Shown here: positions 34,250 through 39,563 of the stretch, piece after piece | How the letters are laid out: the number at the start of each line of letters is the position of its first letter | How positions within the stretch are numbered: the first letter of the stretch is position 1 | Assembly (NCBI GenBank): GCA_021647765.1 | Contig: JAKIUD010000028.1 | Location: forward strand, 1-39,563 | Source of the DNA: Desulfuromusa sp. | GTDB taxonomy: Bacteria > Desulfobacterota > Desulfuromonadia > Desulfuromonadales > Geopsychrobacteraceae | DNA length: 39,563 nucleotides | Direction of reading: 5' to 3' | Notes under the pieces: generated by a model | Databases searched by the model: none | Told to the model about the DNA's origin: nothing | The model's input: the letters and a program-made list of their open reading frames with translations, nothing else | Program-made: the position numbers and the translations under genes

Positions 34250-35383
34250 TTATGCTCTGCGGATAATTTCCACCAACAGCTCACTCGCTTTCACCATGTC
34301 ATCAACTGAAATCTGTTCATTGACGGTGTGCACCTTTTCCATCCCGGTTGCCATAATTACCATCTCAATACCATGGCCATTAAAAATGTTGGCATCTGAT
34401 CCACCGCCGGCAGCCTGGATTTTTTGTGGACGCCCAAGGGCATTCCCGGCTTCCTGAATAATCTGTAGAATTTGTGCATCTTCAGTCACAAGCATGGGAG
34501 AAAAATCTTCTTTCAATTCCAGGGACATGGTTGCCACTTTGGTTTCGTCTCCAATAACAATTTTTGCTTTATTCACCTCTTCCTCAACGATACCGATAAT
34601 TGATTCAGTTTGTTCGCGGAGTTTATCCACATTATGGCTCCGCACTTCGCCGCGCAGGCTGAGTTGACTGGGGATGATATTTGATGCCAGGCCGCCATGG
34701 ACTGTTCCAATATTCGCAGTGGTTTCTGCATCTATGCGTCCAAGAGACATTCTGCTGATTGCTCGACTGGCGATTTGAATCGCTGAAATCCCCTGTTCGG
34801 GGCAGACTCCAGCATGAGCTTCATGACCAAAGATATCAATTTTAAACCGATTGGCTGCCGGGGCACGATTAATAACAATATCAACCCCGCGAGTATCCAG
34901 GGCTATACCGTGTTGGGCTTTGAATTGAGAAAAATCAAGCTGCTTTGCCCCGAGTAACCCTTGCTCTTCGCAAATGCTGATAACAATTTCCAGCGAGACA
35001 TAGGGGATTTTCTCCTCTTGCAATACTTCAAGCGCCTCAATAATTTCAACAATACCAGATTTGTCATCTCCGCCAAGAATGGTCTCTCCGGCACTGGTGA
35101 AAATACCATCTTTCAAGATAGGTTCAACATTATCTGCCGGAGTAACGGTATCCATGTGTGCCGACAGAAGTAATGGCTCTCCTGATTTGTTTCCCGGTAT
35201 GCGGGCAATCATATTGCCACTGTCACTGCCTATTTTTGCCCCTGCATCATCAAACTCAATTTCAGCCCCCAATTTTTTGAAACGCTGCTCAAGGTATTTT
35301 GCTATGGCAGCTTCTTTGAATGAGGGGCTGTCGATGGATGCCTGGCGGGTAAATTCGTCAATAATACGTTCTCTGTTAACCAT
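34250..35383 (-). CDS. M20 family metallopeptidase, PepT-like
   Basis: This is a two-zinc exopeptidase of the M20/M28 type, most like tripeptidase PepT and its relatives. The 377-residue product shows the metal and catalytic residues in order: SAHMDT (His and Asp), GGDDKSG (bridging Asp), CEEQGLLGA (general-base and ligand Glu), LDTRG, and VHTVNEQI near the C terminus. The dimerisation insert (about 175-275, IDIFGHEAHAGVCPEQG) is present. The frame extends upstream, but the ATG at 35383 follows AGGA. Its position across from the oppDF pair is suggestive of peptide use, but the two transcripts are separate. Confidence 0.88.
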   Translation of the reverse strand: MVNRERIIDEFTRQASIDSPSFKEAAIAKYLEQRFKKLGAEIEFDDAGAKIGSDSGNMIARIPGNKSGEPLLLSAHMDTVTPADNVEPILKDGIFTSAGETILGGDDKSGIVEIIEALEVLQEEKIPYVSLEIVISICEEQGLLGAKQLDFSQFKAQHGIALDTRGVDIVINRAPAANRFKIDIFGHEAHAGVCPEQGISAIQIASRAISRMSLGRIDAETTANIGTVHGGLASNIIPSQLSLRGEVRSHNVDKLREQTESIIGIVEEEVNKAKIVIGDETKVATMSLELKEDFSPMLVTEDAQILQIIQEAGNALGRPQKIQAAGGGSDANIFNGHGIEMVIMATGMEKVHTVNEQISVDDMVKASELLVEIIRRA

Positions 35384-35459
35384 AATTATAGATTCCTTGT
35401 GTTGGTGGTCATCGGGGGACTGCACTAAATGGTGCTAGTTTAAGCCGTATTGCAGTAAA

Positions 35460-35577
35460 CTTGGGACTGTCCCCCGCACCATCGGGGGCTAAAGTTTACG
35501 AGTCACGAAGAACTACAGTGGTTCGCAGCGCAAAAGCCTGGGACAGCCCCCATGCAGGGACAGTCCCGAATTTGCTG
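35460..35577. repeat. Miniature repeat, copy 2 (about 118 bp), inverted relative to copy 1
   Basis: GGGACTGTCCC (35463-35473) and GGGACAGTCCC (35557-35567) are perfect inverted ends, each itself a palindrome. The body aligns with the reverse complement of 30778-30896. A related fragment (GGGGGACTGCAC at about 35414) lies just outside. No gene is encoded. Confidence 0.85.
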
Positions 35578-35911
35578 ACATTTACCCTTAAGCTAACCGA
35601 TTTGGATGTGGGTCATCTTATCTCCAAGATACTAATCTGGCAATGATGAAAAATTATTTCTTGATCTGAATATTATCCTTCCGGCAAAACTGGAAAAAAT
35701 AAGGTAAAAGGCAACTGGACAGCAGAAAGGGATAAATGTTATAAAACATCAATGAAATAAAAAAACTTTAATTTTAGTTGATCGTATGTTGTGGATGTCT
35801 TCATGGGTTTAAATCTTGATTCGTACTAACCTTCCGCTTTGTCAAAATAAGTGAGCGAGGTGATTGGAAGAAGTAATTGTCGAACAGTGATGGCACTACA
35901 GGGAGACTGTC
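35578..35911. other. Intergenic region before the class II aldolase
   Basis: Beyond the miniature repeat this AT-rich stretch shows no plausible coding frame, no strong hairpin and no clear promoter. It contains TTGATT at about 35818 followed by AT-rich sequence, which I do not consider convincing. The aldolase ribosome site (GGGAG) is at 35901-35905. Confidence 0.55.
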
Positions 35912-36556
35912 ATGCTGATGGAACAACAGCGGCAGCAGATCGTTGCTTATGGTTTGAGAATGATCCGCTCTGGTTTGACCACTGGGAGTGGGGGAAACTT
36001 GAGTCTCCTCTCTGCTGAAGACAACCTGATTGCTATCAGTCCTAGTGGTATGGATTACTCTGATGTCACCGTTGCAGACATCGTCATCATTGATCGCGCT
36101 GGTCAAACGGTTGAAGGGGAGCGTAGACCTTCGAGTGAGTCGGGTTTTCATCTGGCTCTTTATGCTGCGCGCAAAGATATCAATGCTATTGTTCACACCC
36201 ATTCGGTTTATGCGACAACGCTGGCCTGCCTGCATTGGGAGCTTCCGCCAGTCCATTATTTAGTCGCATTTTCGGGTGATAAAGTTCCCTTGGCTCCCTA
36301 CGCCACCTTTGGCAGTGAAGAGTTGGCTGATAATATTATTGCCAGTATTGGCTCTTACAATGCGGTCTTGCTGGCTAATCATGGCCTGGTGGCTGTTGGC
36401 AAGGATATAAAAAGCAGCTTCAATGTGGCAGAGGAAGTTGAGTTGGTGGCCAGAATCTACTGTCAGGCAAAATCACTCGGTCAACCTGTTCTGGTCGATG
36501 CAGAAGAGATGGTGCGAGTTACGGAAAAATTTGGAAGTTATGGTCAGCAGGACTGA
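35912..36556 (+). CDS. Class II aldolase, FucA/AraD family
   Basis: These zinc enzymes cleave or epimerise sugar phosphates, for example L-fuculose-1-phosphate to dihydroxyacetone phosphate and lactaldehyde. The 214-residue product has GLTTGSGGNLS, SPSGMDYSD, the catalytic Glu in PSSES (Glu76), zinc ligands in HTHSVYATT (His95 and His97) and LANHGLVAVG (His157). This spacing matches L-fuculose-phosphate aldolase, but relatives act on ribulose 5-phosphate or methylthioribulose phosphate, so the substrate is open. GGGAG precedes the ATG. No fucose kinase or isomerase is nearby, which argues against a dedicated fucose pathway and fits a general 5-deoxysugar or sugar-phosphate role. The TPR gene follows closely. 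Confidence 0.88.
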   Translation: MLMEQQRQQIVAYGLRMIRSGLTTGSGGNLSLLSAEDNLIAISPSGMDYSDVTVADIVIIDRAGQTVEGERRPSSESGFHLALYAARKDINAIVHTHSVYATTLACLHWELPPVHYLVAFSGDKVPLAPYATFGSEELADNIIASIGSYNAVLLANHGLVAVGKDIKSSFNVAEEVELVARIYCQAKSLGQPVLVDAEEMVRVTEKFGSYGQQD

Positions 36557-36584
36557 GCAGTTAAATGAAAAGTCAGGAGATACC

Positions 36585-37703
36585 GTGAAACAGACAGTTA
36601 TTCAAAATTCACCGGATCATAATCAGAAACAACCTTCAGTCATTGATATATCCAAAAAGGGGCGGCAAAAACTTCGTTCCCGTCACTATGTTGAAGCGCG
36701 GGAACTGTTCTCCCTTGGGTTGGAACGGGAACCGGAAAATCCCTACCTGTTGTCGGGGATGGGAGATGCCTGTCGCGAAAGTGGCGATTTTTCTGAGGCC
36801 GAACGCTGTTACCGCTTGCTCCTGGAGGTTGATAAAAATAACTTGTTTGCCCTACGTGGTCTGGGAGATGTGTGTAAAAAGTTGAATCGTCACCAGGATG
36901 CAATTCAACTTTGGGACAGATATCTGTGGTTAAGACCACAGGATAAATTTGTTATGACCCGAATTGCTGATAGTTGCAAAATTTTGCAGTTGTTTGAGCG
37001 TGCAGAATTGGCTTATCAGCAGATACTGAAAATTTCCCCTGATGATCGCTTTGCCCTGACCGGACTGGCTGATTTACAGCACCGCCTGGGTCAAGATGAA
37101 AAGGCCATCGAGACCTACGAAAGAGTTCTCAAATTTGATGAGAATGAGCTCCACATTCTAACCATCATCGGTAAACTCTGCTGGCGGATTTCTGATTTTG
37201 AACGGGCTGAAAGTTTTTTTCGTCGGGCGCTTCAGGTTGATCCAGATAATCCTTATGCTCTCTATGGGCTGGGTAACTGCTATCGCTGGTACCGTCAATA
37301 TGATAAGGCACTTGAAATCTGGCAGAAAATCCTGCCCCATTCGGAGGGAACACAGGCACTTCATACCCGGATGGGAGATGCCTATTTTAATCTTGGTCAG
37401 TTAACAGAGGCGGAAACCAGTTATCGTAAATCCCTTGAATTTGGTGAGGATTTATTTTCCACTGCGGGTTTGGTCTGCCTTTGCAGTGAACGCAAGGACT
37501 GGGAGGAGGGAGCCCGTTTTTTCTGGAGACTGGTTGGTTACGGCACTGATATGTCAACTCCGCTCGAAGTCCTGACAAAACGCTTTGTCCGCTCAGGACA
37601 GCGGGAATCGATGCTGGAACTATTCCGTTACCTCTTGTCGGAGGGGAGCGGAGACCCAACGGTTTTGGCTGAAATAGAAAGTCAGCTCAAGCGGCTGGCT
37701 TGA
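36585..37703 (+). CDS. Tetratricopeptide-repeat protein
   Basis: The 372-residue product is a chain of about seven or eight TPR units of 34 residues from about residue 25 onward, each with the pattern LxGxGDxxxxxxxxxxAxxxYxxxLxxxPxN (for example YALYGLGNCYRWYRQYDKAL). TPR stacks are scaffolds for protein binding; there is no enzyme domain, signal peptide or membrane helix. The preferred start is GTG at 36585, five bases after AGGAG. An in-frame ATG at 36540 would overlap the aldolase by 17 bases but has a poor ribosome site. Probably co-transcribed with the aldolase. Partner unknown. Confidence 0.8.
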   Translation: MKQTVIQNSPDHNQKQPSVIDISKKGRQKLRSRHYVEARELFSLGLEREPENPYLLSGMGDACRESGDFSEAERCYRLLLEVDKNNLFALRGLGDVCKKLNRHQDAIQLWDRYLWLRPQDKFVMTRIADSCKILQLFERAELAYQQILKISPDDRFALTGLADLQHRLGQDEKAIETYERVLKFDENELHILTIIGKLCWRISDFERAESFFRRALQVDPDNPYALYGLGNCYRWYRQYDKALEIWQKILPHSEGTQALHTRMGDAYFNLGQLTEAETSYRKSLEFGEDLFSTAGLVCLCSERKDWEEGARFFWRLVGYGTDMSTPLEVLTKRFVRSGQRESMLELFRYLLSEGSGDPTVLAEIESQLKRLA

Positions 37704-37724
37704 CTCTTTTCCCCATTTTTGAAT

Positions 37725-38309
37725 ATGAATTATCTGGCTCATCTCTATTTTTCTGATCCAACTCCGCTTGCCTGGTCGGGGTCGCTGATGGGGGATTTCG
37801 TTAAGGGAGTTGTCCCGGCAACCTATCCTGAAGAATTATCCAGACATCTAAAACTGCATCGCCATATCGATAGTCTGACTCAGCGCAGCGAGATATTTCA
37901 GACCAGTCGACGGCGCTTGGATCCCTGCTTCCGCTACGCACGAAGTGTCCTGGTTGATGTGTTTTACGACCATTTTCTGGCTTGCCGCTGGGATGATTAT
38001 TCTGATCAGCCTCTTGCCTTTTTTTCGCAAGAAGTTTATCGCGGTTTGCTGTCTTGCTACGATCTTCTCAGTTCGGGATTGCAGCAGCAGTTACCGCGAA
38101 TGATTGAGTACGACTGGTTGACCGCTTACCGTAAGCCGGAGACTGTGCAAAGGGTGTTGCAACGACTGGAGGAACGGATTAAACATAAAATTCCGTTAGC
38201 TGCAGGTTTTCCCCAGTTGGAATTGTGGCGTGACGAACTGGAGAACGATTTTACTGCGTTTATGGATGAAGCGCAGCAAGTGACAACCGAGTGGAAACAG
38301 GCGAACTGA
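37725..38309 (+). CDS. acpH: Acyl-carrier-protein phosphodiesterase AcpH
   Basis: AcpH removes the 4'-phosphopantetheine arm from acyl carrier protein in the cytoplasm; it belongs to the HD-like metal phosphodiesterases. The 194-residue product starts with the family signature MNYLAHLYFSDPTPLAWSGS LMGDFVKG (split here for length) and continues with HRHIDSLTQ, YARSVLVDVFYDHFLAC and the C-terminal helices, matching AcpH in length and motif order. A TTG two codons upstream is in frame, but the ATG at 37725 fits the family start. No good ribosome site precedes it, so it may depend on coupling with the TPR gene, which ends 21 bases earlier. Confidence 0.9.
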   Translation: MNYLAHLYFSDPTPLAWSGSLMGDFVKGVVPATYPEELSRHLKLHRHIDSLTQRSEIFQTSRRRLDPCFRYARSVLVDVFYDHFLACRWDDYSDQPLAFFSQEVYRGLLSCYDLLSSGLQQQLPRMIEYDWLTAYRKPETVQRVLQRLEERIKHKIPLAAGFPQLELWRDELENDFTAFMDEAQQVTTEWKQAN

Positions 38310-38330
38310 TTTTTATCCCCGGAGGAAAGT

Positions 38331-39017
38331 ATGGGTAAGGCAGGTTGGGTCAGGATTATTCCATTTGCAGTTTTTATGCTCTTTATTGGTTTACAACAGA
38401 TCCTGGAATGGTCGGTTGTCAAGGGGTGGCTGGAGATGTCTGCACAACAGATGTTGTTCCTCTATCCGGTCAAAGCACTTCTGGTCACTGGTTTGCTGAT
38501 CTTTTTCTGGCGTAAGTATGCCGAACTGAACTTTGCCGATTTTAAAAATATGTCCCACACCGTAGCCAGCATTTTGCTTGGTTTGCTGGTTTTTATCCTT
38601 TGGATCAATATGGATTGGGGAATTGTCACCTTTGGAGAAAGCAAGGGCTTCGATCCATCCCTGATTGATGACAATACCACCCGTAACCTGCTGATTTTTT
38701 TCCGCATCTTCGGCGCTGCATTGGTTGTCCCGATCATGGAGGAACTGTTCTGGCGTTCTTTTATGTTGCGCTACGTCATCACTGCTGATTTTAGTAGCGT
38801 CCGGATCGGAACCTTTACTCTCTCCTCATTTTTGATCTGTGCCGTTTTGTTCGGGTTGGAACATAATCTGTTTTTGGCTGGGATTATGGCTGGGGCAGCC
38901 TACAGTTTGCTGCTCTACTGGACTAAAAGTATCTATCAGTGCATCCTTGCCCATGCTGTGACCAATCTGGCATTGGGAATCTATGTGTTGCAAACGGGTT
39001 ACTGGCAGTTCTGGTAA
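38331..39017 (+). CDS. CPBP-family intramembrane glutamic protease
   Basis: The 228-residue membrane protein has about seven hydrophobic helices and the CPBP (CAAX protease and bacteriocin-processing) motifs: PIMEELFWRSFM with Glu137, Glu138 and Arg142, FGLEHN with His178, and ILAHAVTN with His208 and Asn212. These residues form the active site of Rce1-like intramembrane proteases. The N-terminal half (YPVKALLVTGLLIFFWRKY) resembles the CAAX-protease-related proteins of exosortase/PEP-CTERM genomes, but no exosortase is in this window, so that link is only a hint. GGAGGAAAG precedes the ATG. It lies 21 bases after acpH. Confidence 0.88.
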   Translation: MGKAGWVRIIPFAVFMLFIGLQQILEWSVVKGWLEMSAQQMLFLYPVKALLVTGLLIFFWRKYAELNFADFKNMSHTVASILLGLLVFILWINMDWGIVTFGESKGFDPSLIDDNTTRNLLIFFRIFGAALVVPIMEELFWRSFMLRYVITADFSSVRIGTFTLSSFLICAVLFGLEHNLFLAGIMAGAAYSLLLYWTKSIYQCILAHAVTNLALGIYVLQTGYWQFW

Positions 39018-39324
39018 TCTTTTCACCAGCACTTGGATCCCTCAATTATCTTACCGGAACGGTAGAAAACAGGTCGACCCTGTGATTGTCAAAAGAATCC
39101 GGGAGACTGATGGTTTCAAGCCGCTGGTGGATCTATTGGTTGATGATGATTTGCTCAGGGTTGAAACTGCGCAGGCGGAAATCCAGAGGTTTCCTGCGTT
39201 TGAGCTCTTACAACAGATTTTGATAGATTTTCTTTGCGGCTAAATTGTCTTTGGCCTTGGACTTTATTCATTTTAAAAGCTTCATACAGGTTTTGGGTAA
39301 AAACTGATTTTTCAAGACCTGACC
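39018..39324. other. Region without a recognised gene before the intron
   Basis: An open frame on the plus strand ends at 39243 (…QVDPVIVKRIRETDGFKPL…LLQQILIDFLCG). It has a protein-like composition but no ribosome site and no start codon that is not inside the protease gene, so it may be the remnant C terminus of a lost gene. The rest is AT-rich with no visible signal. Confidence 0.35.
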
Positions 39325-39563
39325 GTTCGCAGTAACAGTTGAATATCACACGGGTTAAAGTCCCGTTCGGGGAATTATCCGTACGCCCCGGTAGCTCAAG
39401 GGAGCGGTGTTTGAGTAATCAAGAGTCGTGAGTTCCCAATTGGCAAAACAGCAGGCCGTAACGCAAGTGAACCTATATGTAGCCTCGTTACAATGTATCA
39501 AAGATGCCGACCCGGTGGACACACGGGGAAGGCCGTTGCACGTAGACTCTGATAACGGAAACA
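39325..39563 (+). mobile_element. Probable 5' part of a group II intron (cut by the window edge)
   Basis: ACGGGTTAAAGTCCCGT (about 39353-39369) matches the GGGTTAAAGTCCC hairpin near the 5' end of many bacterial group II introns. It is followed by structured, stop-rich, GC-richer sequence typical of domain I (CCCCGGTAGCTCAAGGGAGCG, CGCAAGTGAACCTATATG, GACCCGGTGGACACACGGGG). No coding frame crosses it. The 5' boundary is uncertain: GTTCG at 39325 is the nearest thing to the usual GTGYG start at a sensible distance. The reverse transcriptase/maturase gene would lie beyond 39563. Confidence 0.6.

Noticed and set aside
35461..35646. 61-residue frame across the miniature repeat
   Set aside because: The frame is made mostly of repeat sequence and has no ribosome site.
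39385..39460. CCCCGGTAGCTCAAGG resembles the start of a tRNA gene
   Set aside because: No matching acceptor strand, anticodon arm or GTTCRAnnC T-arm follows at tRNA spacing. The surrounding sequence fits a group II intron better.

Overview
The window looks like an ordinary stretch of chromosome from a moderately AT-leaning deltaproteobacterium, most likely of the Desulfuromonadales (the Desulfuromonas/Pelobacter/Geobacter group). This is an inference. It rests on the gene mix (single-chain pyruvate carboxylase, a complete branched-chain amino-acid ABC operon, a sigma-54 response regulator, a GGDEF variant with LTLLPGN and GGDDY motifs) and on the GGGGAC/GTCCCC miniature repeats between genes. 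No marker such as rRNA is present to prove it.

Left part (1-8.2 kb): an inverted-repeat element precedes cysK, followed by a bacterial dynamin-like GTPase. A palindromic repeat separates these from a minus-strand operon of LemA and two TPM-domain envelope proteins, one with a polyglycine tail. RmuC (minus), a Cys-rich YkgJ-type protein (plus) and a small membrane protein (minus) follow.

Centre (8.2-23.4 kb, all plus strand): clpS, clpA and aat form a compact N-degron module (adaptor, unfoldase, and the transferase that makes the destabilising residue). Next come a thiamine-diphosphate decarboxylase-like enzyme, an ABC-F ATPase and an unrecognised two-part protein. The livKHMGF operon then takes up branched-chain amino acids. 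It has a good sigma-70 promoter, a palindrome upstream of it, a strong stem-loop after livK, another stem-loop between livG and livF, and a clear terminator. A membrane GGDEF protein and a small coiled-coil lipoprotein follow as a pair.

Right part (23.4-39.6 kb): an Old-Yellow-Enzyme reductase diverges from an Hsp20 gene. Hsp20 converges on a possible 21-residue membrane peptide, with a shared bidirectional terminator, and then comes a sigma-54 activator with a GAFTSA loop. Pyruvate carboxylase is followed by a block of four genes (oppF, oppD, a PHP phosphoesterase, an M20 peptidase) bracketed by inverted copies of a repeat of about 118 bp. A class II aldolase, a TPR protein, AcpH and a CPBP intramembrane protease complete the genes. 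The window ends inside what looks like the 5' part of a group II intron, whose reverse-transcriptase gene would lie beyond the edge.

I did not find a convincing undescribed defence or biosynthetic system. The most unusual items are the intron edge, the repeat-bracketed block, the compact clpS-clpA-aat module, and the hsp20/small peptide/sigma-54 regulator neighbourhood.
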